Assembly: GCF_031843945.1 (NCBI RefSeq)
Contig: NZ_JAVTJJ010000001.1
Span: 186,001-250,000 of the forward strand
Direction: 5' to 3'
Source of the DNA: Paracidovorax sp031843945
GTDB taxonomy: Bacteria > Pseudomonadota > Gammaproteobacteria > Burkholderiales > Burkholderiaceae_C
Length of the DNA: 64,000 bases
Every line of letters starts with the position of its first letter. Position 1 is the first letter of the stretch. A program made the position numbers and the translations under genes. Below, piece by piece: positions 41,847 to 49,014 of this stretch. Under the pieces are notes generated by a model. The model saw only the letters and a list, made by a program, of their open reading frames with translations, made no database searches and was not told the origin of the DNA.

Positions 41847-42542
41847 TCACGCCACTGTCACCCGCAGCGTGCCCAGGCCGTCGATGCCGCCTTCGAGCGT
41901 GTCGCCGCTCACCACCGCAGCCACACCTTCGGGCGTGCCGGTGAAGATCAGGTCGCCGGGCTGCAGCTCCCACGCGGCGGACAGGTGCTCGATGGTCTCG
42001 GCGATGTTCCAGATCAGCTGCGAGACCGTGCTGCGCTGGCGGTCGGTGCCGTTCACCTGCAGCCAGATGGGCGCGTTGGCCACGTCGCCGGCTTGTGCGG
42101 CCGGCGTGATCGGGCCGATGGGCGCGCTGGCGTCGAAGCCCTTGCCGATGGACCACGGCCGGCCTTGCTTTTTCATGTCGTTCTGCAGGTCGCGGCGCGT
42201 CATGTCCAGGCCCACGGCGTAGCCCCAGATGTGCTGCAGCGCGTCGGCCGCCTGGATGTTCTTGCCGCCTTTGCCAATCGCCACCACCAGCTCGATCTCG
42301 TGGTGGAAGTTGGCCGTCAGGCTGGGGTAGGGCAGAGAGCCCGTTTCGCCCGCGTTCACCGGCAGCACGGCGTCGGCCGGCTTCATGAAGAAGAACGGCG
42401 GCTCGCGGCCGGTAAAGCCCATCTCCTTGGCGTGTTCTTCGTAATTGCGGCCCACGCAGTAGATGCGGTGCACCGGAAAGCGGTCCGAAGTGCCCACGAC
42501 GGGGACGCTGGCCTGCGGCGCGGGAGTGATCACATAGCTCAT
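41847..42542 (-). CDS. Fumarylacetoacetate hydrolase family protein (fumarylpyruvate hydrolase-like)
   Basis: This protein of 231 residues has the FAH fold: YCVGRNYEEHAKEMG, the metal-binding EIELVVAIG and the C-terminal LQPGDLIFTGTPEGVAAV. The length and motifs fit the small FAHD/NagK-like group that cleaves fumarylpyruvate or related diketo acids. It is divergent from a maleylacetoacetate/maleylpyruvate isomerase gene across 133 bases, a pairing typical of the gentisate or homogentisate routes. The exact substrate is inferred. Confidence 0.9.
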   Translation of the reverse strand: MSYVITPAPQASVPVVGTSDRFPVHRIYCVGRNYEEHAKEMGFTGREPPFFFMKPADAVLPVNAGETGSLPYPSLTANFHHEIELVVAIGKGGKNIQAADALQHIWGYAVGLDMTRRDLQNDMKKQGRPWSIGKGFDASAPIGPITPAAQAGDVANAPIWLQVNGTDRQRSTVSQLIWNIAETIEHLSAAWELQPGDLIFTGTPEGVAAVVSGDTLEGGIDGLGTLRVTVA

Positions 42543-42675
42543 GTCTGCCTTTCCTGATTCGAATGCGATGCGCAGCCGGCGGGCTGGAAAACAGCAACGC
42601 GCGGCCAGCGCCGCAGTGTGCCATGCGCCAGTGCGCGCCGCTGGCTGGCAGGCGGGCCGTTATGCTCGTCGCACC

Positions 42676-43344
42676 ATGAAACTCTTCAACTATTTCCGCT
42701 CCTCGGCGTCGTACCGCGTGCGCATCGCGCTGGAGGTGAAGGGCCTGCCTTACGACTACGTGCCCGTGCATCTGGTGCGTGCCGAGCACCTGACGGCGGA
42801 GCATGCCGCGCGCAGCGGCGACGCGCTGCTGCCCGCGCTGGAAACCGACGACGGGCAGACCCTGGTGCAGTCGATGGCGATCATCGAATACCTGGAAGAA
42901 ACGCACCCCGAGCCACCGCTGCTGCCCGCCGACGCGCTGGGCCGCGCGCGGGTGCGGGCATTGGCGCAGATGGTGGCCTGCGAGATCCATCCGTTGAACA
43001 ATCTGCGCGTGCTGCGCATGCTGACGCAGGAGTTGCACCTCTCGGACGACGCCAAGACCACCTGGTACCACCACTGGACGCGCGGCGGCCTGGAGGCTTT
43101 CGAGCGCCAACTGGCCCTGCTGGCCACCAGCCGCGTCGAGGCCGGCTTGCCGCCATCGCAGCTGTGCTGGGGCGACACGCCTACGCTGGCCGATTGCTGC
43201 CTGGTGCCGCAGATCTTCAATGCGAAGCGCTTCAAGGTGCCGCTGGATGGACTGCCGCTGACCCTCGCCGCCCATGAGGCGGCCAGCGCGCTGCCGGCCT
43301 TTCAGCGCGCGCACCCGTCGGCCTGCCCGGACAACGAAGCGTGA
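42676..43344 (+). CDS. maiA: Maleylacetoacetate/maleylpyruvate isomerase (zeta-class GST)
   Basis: This protein of 222 residues is a zeta-class glutathione transferase. It begins MKLFNYFRSSASYRVRIALE, with the glutathione-binding SSxSxRVRIAL motif, then QSMAIIEYLEE. The C-terminal helical domain has GDTPTLADCCLVPQ. It would isomerise maleylacetoacetate or maleylpyruvate to the fumaryl form, which the divergent FAH-type enzyme would then cleave. The frame starts at 42541, but ATG at 42676 gives the normal N-terminus. Its stop overlaps the start of pgeF (GTGA). Confidence 0.92.
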   Translation: MKLFNYFRSSASYRVRIALEVKGLPYDYVPVHLVRAEHLTAEHAARSGDALLPALETDDGQTLVQSMAIIEYLEETHPEPPLLPADALGRARVRALAQMVACEIHPLNNLRVLRMLTQELHLSDDAKTTWYHHWTRGGLEAFERQLALLATSRVEAGLPPSQLCWGDTPTLADCCLVPQIFNAKRFKVPLDGLPLTLAAHEAASALPAFQRAHPSACPDNEA

Positions 43345-44198
43345 CGGCTGCCATCGCCATGCCGCCAGACTGGCTGCGCCCTGACTGGCCGGCCCCGGCC
43401 CACGTGCGCGCCGTGTGCACCACGCGGGTGGGCGGTGTCAGCGCGTCGCCTTTCGATGCGCTGAACCTGGGCGACCACGTGGGCGACCGACCAGCCGACG
43501 TGCAAGCCAACCGCAGCGTGCTGCAGGCTGCCATCGGCACGCGGCCCGTCTTTTTGAAGCAAGTGCACGGCAGCCACGTCGCAGCGCTGTCGCCCGCCAC
43601 GCCCGACGGAACCACGGCCGACGCCTGCAGCGCCACCGCACCGGGCGTGGCCTGCACCATCATGGTGGCCGACTGCCTGCCGGTGCTGTTCACCGACCGC
43701 GAGGGCACCTGGGTGGCCGCTGCGCACGCGGGCTGGCGCGGTCTGGTGGGCGAGGGCGGGCGGGGTGTGCTGGAAGCGGTGTTGGAGTCTTTTCAGGCTC
43801 TAGCGCCCATTCAGCAAGCGCAAGCAGCTATAAAAAACATAGCACCGACTCGTCAAGCTGGCGATGTGTTGGCTTGGCTGGGCCCTTGCATCGGCCCGCA
43901 GGCCTTTGAAGTGGGCGCTGAAGTACGTGCAGCGTTTTGCGATATGGACGAGCGGGCGGCTCGCCATTTCACGCCGCAGCAGGCGCCGGGCAAATTCATC
44001 GCTGACCTGGCCGGGCTGGCCCGCCAGCGGCTGCATGCGCTGGGCGTGACCGACATCAGCGGCAACGACGGCACGCCGTCCTGGTGCACCGTCGGCAATG
44101 CATCACGGTTCTTTTCGCACCGGCGGGACACGGCCCGGCTCGGCGGCAGCGGGCGCTTCGCTGCTTGCGTCTGGCTCGACGGCGCCCTCGGCGGCTGA
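43341..44198 (+). CDS. pgeF: PgeF/YfiH family protein (polyphenol-oxidase-like purine nucleoside phosphorylase)
   Basis: This protein of 285 residues belongs to the YfiH/PgeF family. The motifs VHGSHV, VADCLPVLF, AAHAGWRGLVGEG and WLGPCIGP supply the His and Cys metal ligands. Members are linked to purine nucleoside cleavage and to peptidoglycan editing. It starts with GTG at 43341 overlapping the maiA stop; ATG at 43359 is an alternative. Residues about 150-167 are encoded by a copy of the dispersed repeat, in frame, just before the WLGPCIGP motif. The last 96 bases overlap the convergent membrane-protein gene. Confidence 0.92.
   Translation: MTAAIAMPPDWLRPDWPAPAHVRAVCTTRVGGVSASPFDALNLGDHVGDRPADVQANRSVLQAAIGTRPVFLKQVHGSHVAALSPATPDGTTADACSATAPGVACTIMVADCLPVLFTDREGTWVAAAHAGWRGLVGEGGRGVLEAVLESFQALAPIQQAQAAIKNIAPTRQAGDVLAWLGPCIGPQAFEVGAEVRAAFCDMDERAARHFTPQQAPGKFIADLAGLARQRLHALGVTDISGNDGTPSWCTVGNASRFFSHRRDTARLGGSGRFAACVWLDGALGG
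43790..43843 (-). repeat. Dispersed palindromic repeat, copy 9, inside pgeF
   Basis: Inverse-orientation copy: caggctctagcgcccatt, cagcaagcgcaagcagct, ataaaaaacatagc. It is read in frame as ALAPIQQAQAAIKNIA within PgeF. The frame is not broken. Confidence 0.75.
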
Positions 44199-44426
44199 GC
44201 CGTCCGCCTGCGCCCGGTCATGCGCTTGCTGCTCGGCCAGCTGGCGCGCCCGCAGCGCACGCTTGCGCCCGGGCGTGCCAAGGATGTAGCCCAGAATCCC
44301 CATCGGAAGCAGGCCATACAGCACGAAGGTGACGATGGCGCCCAGCAGCGTGCCGTTGGCGGCATTGGCTTCTGCCACGGCCATGAGCACGGTGACATAT
44401 AGCCACCCGATGATGACGAGGTACAT
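44103..44426 (-). CDS. Small two-helix membrane protein
   Basis: This protein of 107 residues starts MYLVIIGWLYVTVLMAVAEA and has a second helix (AIVTFVLYGLLPMGILGYIL), followed by a charged and Ala/Glu-rich cytoplasmic tail. Short proteins of this kind next to phaC are common in the family and remain uncharacterised. Its last 96 bases are antisense to the 3' end of pgeF. The reading is supported by two clean helices and a normal start; the tail could be variable. Confidence 0.7.
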   Translation of the reverse strand: MYLVIIGWLYVTVLMAVAEANAANGTLLGAIVTFVLYGLLPMGILGYILGTPGRKRALRARQLAEQQAHDRAQADGSAAEGAVEPDASSEAPAAAEPGRVPPVRKEP

Positions 44427-44493
44427 GATGCGCGTGTGGGTGCTTGAGCGGACGGCGCTGAGCCAGGGTGAATCGTAAAAAAACTAACAAGCG

Positions 44494-44523
44494 TTGCCAC
44501 CCGCGCCGGGGCTCGGCAACAAT
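44494..44523 (+). promoter_or_regulatory. Candidate sigma-70 promoter of phaC
   Basis: TTGCCA at 44494 and AACAAT at 44518 are separated by 18 bases. A strong ribosome-binding site, AGGAGG at 44569, lies nine bases before the phaC ATG. This was found by eye only. Confidence 0.35.
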
Positions 44524-44582
44524 GGCCGGACAATGCACGCCAAGGCCGCAAGAGCCTGCGGCGATTACAGGAGGCAAAGACC

Positions 44583-46292
44583 ATGGATTCTGACGCACAG
44601 TGGACCGAGGGCGCCCGGCAATTCCAGCGCATGTTTGGAGACGGCTGGGCTCAGGCGCTGAAAGGCTTCCAGCCCGCTGATGGCGGCGCATTTGCCGCCA
44701 CCACCCAGCCACAGGCGCCGATCAAGTTCGCAGCCGACAAGTTGGCCGCTTTGCAAAAGCAGTACCTGGAAGAAGCCAAGGCGCTCTGGAGCGACGGCTT
44801 GAAAGCCCCGCCTGCGGTAGCGGACCGGCGCTTCACCAGCGAGGCCTGGACAACGAACCCGCTGTCGAGCTTCTCGGCGGCCAACTATTTGCTCAACGCC
44901 CGCACCCTGATGGGCCTGGCTGATGCGGTGGAAGGCGACGAGAAGGCCCGCGCGCGCATCCGCTTTGGTGTGGAGCAGTGGATGGCGGCGGTTGCGCCCA
45001 GCAACTTCCTGGCGTTCAACGCCGAAGCGCAGAAGAAGGCCATCGACACGCAGGGCGAGAGCATCGCCAAGGGCATCGCCAACCTGCTGCACGACCTGCG
45101 CCAGGGCCATGTGTCGATGACCGACGAAAGCCTGTTCGAAGTCGGCCGCAACGTGGCCACCACCGAAGGCGCGGTGGTGTTCGAGAACGACTACTTCCAG
45201 CTCATCGAATACAAGCCGCTGACGCCCAAGGTGTATGAGCGCCCCTTCCTGATGGTGCCGCCCTGCATCAACAAGTACTACATCCTCGATCTGCAGCCCG
45301 AGAACTCGCTCATCCGCCACGCGGTGGCCGAAGGGCATCGCACCTTCGTGGTCAGCTGGCGCAACCCCGATGCGTCGCTCGCCCAGTCCACCTGGGATGA
45401 CTACATTGAGCAGGCCGTCATCACCGCCATCCACACGGTGCAGGACATCAGCGGGGCCGAGCAGATCAACGCGCTGGGTTTTTGCGTGGGTGGCACCATG
45501 CTGTCCAACGCGCTGGCCGTGCTGGCCGCACGTGGTGAAGACGCCGTGGCCAGCGCCACCTTCCTCACCACGCTGATCGACTTCAGCGACACCGGCATCC
45601 TCGATGTGTTCATCGACGACGCCTTCGTGAAGTTCCGCGAGATGCAGATGGGCCAGGGCGGGATGATGAAGGGGCAGGATCTGGCCTCCACCTTCAGCTT
45701 CTTGCGGCCCAACGACCTGGTCTGGAACTACGTGGTGGGCAACTACCTGAAGGGCGAAACACCGCCGCCGTTCGATCTGCTGTACTGGAACAGCGACGCC
45801 ACCAACCTTCCCGGGCCTTACTACGCCTGGTACCTGCGCAACTTCTACCTGGAAAACAACCTTGTGCAGCCTGGCAAGCTCACGGTCTGCGGCGAAGCCA
45901 TCGACCTGAATCTGGTCGACGTGCCCACCTACATCTACGGCTCTCGCGAGGACCACATCGTGCCGATCGGCGCGGCGTATGCGTCCACCCAGGTGCTGCC
46001 CGGCCCCAAGCGGTTCGTGATGGGCGCGTCCGGCCATATCGCCGGCGTCATCAACCCGCCGGCCAAGAAAAAGCGCAGCCACTGGACGCGCGACGACGGC
46101 AAACTGCCCGCCCGCCTGGACGACTGGCTGGCCGGCGCCAAAGAGCACCCTGGCAGTTGGTGGACCGACTGGTCCGCCTGGCTGCGCGGCCATGCCGGCC
46201 GACAGGTCGCTGTGCCCAAGGCCTATGGCCGGGGCACGCGTTTCAAGGCGATCGAACCCGCGCCCGGCCGCTACGTGCGGCAAAAGGCGTAA
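44583..46292 (+). CDS. phaC: Class I poly(3-hydroxyalkanoate) synthase PhaC
   Basis: This synthase has 569 residues. The N-terminal region is variable and the alpha/beta-hydrolase core has the lipase-like box GFCVGGTML with the catalytic cysteine near residue 302. The catalytic Asp lies in YGSREDHIVP and the His in GASGHIAGVINPP. PhaC polymerises 3-hydroxyacyl-CoA into storage polyester at the granule surface. ATG at 44583 follows a strong AGGAGG site. It heads a phaC-phaA-phaB set as in Cupriavidus. Confidence 0.96.
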   Translation: MDSDAQWTEGARQFQRMFGDGWAQALKGFQPADGGAFAATTQPQAPIKFAADKLAALQKQYLEEAKALWSDGLKAPPAVADRRFTSEAWTTNPLSSFSAANYLLNARTLMGLADAVEGDEKARARIRFGVEQWMAAVAPSNFLAFNAEAQKKAIDTQGESIAKGIANLLHDLRQGHVSMTDESLFEVGRNVATTEGAVVFENDYFQLIEYKPLTPKVYERPFLMVPPCINKYYILDLQPENSLIRHAVAEGHRTFVVSWRNPDASLAQSTWDDYIEQAVITAIHTVQDISGAEQINALGFCVGGTMLSNALAVLAARGEDAVASATFLTTLIDFSDTGILDVFIDDAFVKFREMQMGQGGMMKGQDLASTFSFLRPNDLVWNYVVGNYLKGETPPPFDLLYWNSDATNLPGPYYAWYLRNFYLENNLVQPGKLTVCGEAIDLNLVDVPTYIYGSREDHIVPIGAAYASTQVLPGPKRFVMGASGHIAGVINPPAKKKRSHWTRDDGKLPARLDDWLAGAKEHPGSWWTDWSAWLRGHAGRQVAVPKAYGRGTRFKAIEPAPGRYVRQKA

Positions 46293-46407
46293 CACTGGCG
46301 CTTCGCATCACCCAGCGACACCGCCCGGCCAACGCGCGGCGATGACCCTCGCCGCTGCACCGTAACTCTCAAAATTTCGCACCTCAGACTCCCCAGAAAG
46401 GATCGCC

Positions 46408-47586
46408 ATGGAAGACATCGTCATCGTTTCCGCCGTTCGCACGCCCGTGGGCAAGTTCGGCGGCTCACTCGCCAAAATCCCTGCCACCGAGCTGGGCGCA
46501 CTCGTCATCAAGGAGGCGCTCGCACGCGCCAAGGTGCCGCTGGACCAGGTCAGTGAAGTCATCATGGGCCAGGTGCTGACGGCAGGCGTCGGCCAGAACC
46601 CGGCCCGCCAGGCCATGATGAAAGCCGGCGTGGCCAAGGAAACTCCGGCGCTCACCATCAACGCCGTCTGCGGCTCGGGCCTGAAGGCCGTCATGCTGGG
46701 CGCCCAGGCCATCGCCACGGGCGATGCCGAGATCGTGGTGGCCGGCGGCCAGGAGAACATGAGCCTGTCGCCCCACGTGCTGAATGGTTCGCGCGACGGC
46801 CAGCGCATGGGCGACTGGAAGATGACGGACACGATGATCGTGGACGGCCTGTGGGACGTGTACAACCAGTACCACATGGGCATCACCGCCGAGAACGTGG
46901 CCAAGGAACACGGCATCACCCGCGAGCAGCAGGACGCGCTGGCGCTGGGCAGCCAGCAAAAAGCCGCTGCTGCGCAAGATGCAGGGCGTTTTCAGGATGA
47001 GATCGTGCCCGTCAGCCTGCCGCAGAAGAAGGGCGACCCCATCGTCTTCTCGGCCGACGAATACCTGAACCGCAAGACGAATGCCGACGCGCTGGCAGGC
47101 CTGCGCCCCGCGTTCGACAAGGCCGGCTCGGTTACGGCCGGCAACGCCTCGGGCTTGAACGATGGCGCAGCTGCCGTGGTGCTGATGAGTGCCAAGAAGG
47201 CGGCCGAGTTGGGCCTGAAACCCCTGGCACGCATCGCCGCCTTCGGCACCAGCGGCCTGGACCCCGCCACCATGGGCATGGGACCGGTGCCTGCTTCGCG
47301 CAAGGCGTTGAAGCGCGCGGGCTGGGACGCCAAGGACGTGGACCTGTTCGAGCTGAACGAAGCTTTCGCGGCCCAGGCCTGCGCCGTCAACAAGGAACTG
47401 GGCATCGACGCTGCCAAGGTCAACGTGAACGGCGGCGCCATCGCCATTGGTCACCCGATCGGTGCCTCCGGTTGCCGCATTCTGGTGTCGCTGCTGCACG
47501 AAATGCAGCGCCGCGACGCCAAAAAGGGGCTGGCTGCGCTGTGCATCGGCGGCGGCATGGGTGTGTCTCTGGCGGTGGAGCGCTGA
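46408..47586 (+). CDS. phaA: Acetyl-CoA C-acetyltransferase (beta-ketothiolase) PhaA
   Basis: This thiolase has 392 residues. The acyl-accepting cysteine lies in NAVCGSGLKAV near residue 90. The C-terminal catalytic motifs NGGAIAIGHPIGASG and CIGGGMGVSLAVER are intact. It condenses two acetyl-CoA to acetoacetyl-CoA for polyester synthesis. ATG at 46408 follows AAAGGA. A strong hairpin terminator follows its stop, so phaB may be transcribed partly from its own promoter. Confidence 0.96.
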   Translation: MEDIVIVSAVRTPVGKFGGSLAKIPATELGALVIKEALARAKVPLDQVSEVIMGQVLTAGVGQNPARQAMMKAGVAKETPALTINAVCGSGLKAVMLGAQAIATGDAEIVVAGGQENMSLSPHVLNGSRDGQRMGDWKMTDTMIVDGLWDVYNQYHMGITAENVAKEHGITREQQDALALGSQQKAAAAQDAGRFQDEIVPVSLPQKKGDPIVFSADEYLNRKTNADALAGLRPAFDKAGSVTAGNASGLNDGAAAVVLMSAKKAAELGLKPLARIAAFGTSGLDPATMGMGPVPASRKALKRAGWDAKDVDLFELNEAFAAQACAVNKELGIDAAKVNVNGGAIAIGHPIGASGCRILVSLLHEMQRRDAKKGLAALCIGGGMGVSLAVER

Positions 47587-47610
47587 GACGTTCAGGCGCT
47601 TAGTCTGGAA

Positions 47611-47632
47611 GCCGCGCACTGCGCGGCTTTTT
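47611..47632 (+). terminator. Rho-independent terminator after phaA
   Basis: Stem gccgcgc-act-gcgcggc followed by TTTTT. It lies 25 bases after the phaA stop codon. Confidence 0.8.
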
Positions 47633-47790
47633 ACAGCGCCGGCGCATCAGGCTGACCGGCCGCGACCGTGGTGGCCAATCGCCATCATGAATCGGGCCTA
47701 AATCGCGCCGCTCGGTGTTTTCCTAGGCGGAGCGGTGCTTTTTCTCGGGTTAGAGTGGTGCCGGAGTTCAATGAATCGAAGGGATATCGA

Positions 47791-48528
47791 ATGAGCCAGA
47801 AAATCGCATACGTGACCGGGGGCATGGGGGGCATCGGCACCGCCATCTGCCAGCGTTTGCACAAAGAGGGTTTCAAGGTCATCGCCGGCTGCGGTCCCAC
47901 GCGCGACCATGCCAAGTGGTTGGGTGAGCAAAAGGCGCTGGGCTATACGTTCTACGCGTCGGTGGGCAATGTGGGCGATTGGGATTCGACCGTGGAGGCC
48001 TTCACGGCGTCCAAGACCGAGCACGGCAGCATCGACGTGCTGGTGAACAACGCCGGCATCACGCGCGACCGCATGTTCATCAAGATGTCGCGCGAAGACT
48101 GGGACGCCGTGATCGAAACCAACCTGAACAGCATGTTCAACGTGACCAAGCAGGTCGTGGGTGACATGGTGGAAAAGGGCTGGGGTCGCATCATCAACAT
48201 CAGCAGCGTGAACGGTGCCAAGGGCCAGGCGGGGCAGACCAACTATTCGGCGGCCAAAGCCGGCATGCATGGTTTTTCGATGGCGCTGGCGCAAGAGCTG
48301 GCCACCAAGGGCGTCACGGTGAACACCGTGAGCCCTGGCTACATCGGCACCGACATGGTCAAGGCGATTCGCCCTGACGTGCTGGAAAAGATCGTCGGCA
48401 CCGTTCCGGTCAAGCGCCTGGGAGAGCCCAGCGAGATCGCATCCATCATTGCGTGGCTGGCATCGGATGAAGGCGGCTACGCCACGGGTGCCGATTTCTC
48501 GGTCAATGGCGGCCTGCACATGGGCTGA
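47791..48528 (+). CDS. phaB: Acetoacetyl-CoA reductase PhaB
   Basis: This SDR enzyme has 245 residues. It shows the nucleotide-binding motif TGGMGGIGTAIC, VNNAGITRD, the catalytic serine in NISSVNGAKGQ and the pair YSAAKAG. The C-terminus ends DFSVNGGLHMG, as in known PhaB. It reduces acetoacetyl-CoA to (R)-3-hydroxybutyryl-CoA with NADPH for PhaC. The frame opens at 47668, but ATG at 47791 after GAAGGGA is the start. Another imperfect hairpin with a T-run (47707-47745) lies in the upstream gap. Confidence 0.96.
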   Translation: MSQKIAYVTGGMGGIGTAICQRLHKEGFKVIAGCGPTRDHAKWLGEQKALGYTFYASVGNVGDWDSTVEAFTASKTEHGSIDVLVNNAGITRDRMFIKMSREDWDAVIETNLNSMFNVTKQVVGDMVEKGWGRIINISSVNGAKGQAGQTNYSAAKAGMHGFSMALAQELATKGVTVNTVSPGYIGTDMVKAIRPDVLEKIVGTVPVKRLGEPSEIASIIAWLASDEGGYATGADFSVNGGLHMG

Positions 48529-48573
48529 TGGCCCTGCCAGGCAGGTCTTCGGGCCTGCCGGCTCTGCATCCAA

Positions 48574-48597
48574 CCCCGCTGCGGCGGGGTTTTCTTT
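48574..48597 (+). terminator. Rho-independent terminator after phaB
   Basis: Stem ccccgc-tgcg-gcgggg followed by a T-rich run. It lies about 45 bases after the phaB stop. Another hairpin (gcaggtcttcgggcctgc) precedes it. Confidence 0.8.
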
Positions 48598-48634
48598 TGG
48601 CCTGTCGCACTGCAGTGTTTTTTAAGCAGGCAAC

Positions 48635-48664
48635 AAAAAACCCCGACGGACGGGGTTTTTGGGG
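48635..48664. terminator. Bidirectional terminator
   Basis: A-run, stem ccccg-acgga-cgggg, then T-run. The A-run and T-run on either side would allow termination on both strands, separating phaB from the minus-strand material beyond. Confidence 0.8.
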
Positions 48665-48763
48665 GGAAATAAGGTGGGCTGGTGAATGAAGGATGCTAGG
48701 AAAGACGGCGCGAGGGCGGGAACGGTCAGTGTGAGGGATGGTTCCGGCCGGCGCAACCGCCGT

Positions 48764-48835
48764 TCACAGGCGGGCCGGTGCGCGCTTGCGGTCGCGTTCG
48801 TCTTCGGGCCAGGCTGACAGGATCGTGGTGTTCAT
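48764..48835 (-). CDS. Possible 23-residue small protein
   Basis: A short minus-strand frame starts at ATG 48835 and encodes MNTTILSAWPEDERDRKRAP followed by ARL before TGA. It has a strong ribosome-binding site, AAGGAG, ten bases before the ATG, better than most genes around it. The peptide is hydrophilic with a charged DERDRKR core and no membrane helix. It is the only coding candidate in the 486-base gap between phaB and the ABC-F gene, which otherwise holds terminators, an inverted repeat and one dispersed repeat. The longer overlapping 66-codon frame at 48726-48926 lacks a matching site and is not preferred. Function is unknown. Confidence 0.45.
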   Translation of the reverse strand: MNTTILSAWPEDERDRKRAPARL

Positions 48836-48857
48836 GTTGAAAAAACTCCTTGGATGC

Positions 48858-48922
48858 ATGAACAACGCACCTCCCTGGGGCTGCGTTGACAACCCGATGC
48901 AAGAAAATGCAGCGTTGTTCAT
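48858..48922. repeat. Separated inverted repeat upstream of the small ORF
   Basis: atgaacaacgc (48858-48868) and gcgttgttcat (48912-48922) are perfect 11-base inverted copies with 43 bases between. On the minus strand they lie just before the ribosome-binding site of the 23-codon ORF, so they could fold in its leader RNA or bind a regulator. Confidence 0.55.
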
Positions 48923-48945
48923 CCAAGTTGGTGCAGGCTCTTTTT

Positions 48946-49000
48946 GCTATTGAATAAATAGCTACAAGCGCTTGAGCATCAAGCGCTGGAGGCCAAAAAC
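48946..49000 (+). repeat. Dispersed palindromic repeat, copy 10
   Basis: gctattgaataaatagct, acaagcgcttgagcatc, aagcgctggaggcc. It lies just after the stop of the minus-strand ABC-F gene and may end its transcript. Confidence 0.9.
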
Positions 49001-49014
49001 ACCATCAATGTGTA

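Noticed and set aside
48726..48926. 66-codon minus-strand ORF in the gap after phaB
   Set aside because: It overlaps the 23-codon candidate in another frame, lacks a good ribosome-binding site and has no recognisable features.
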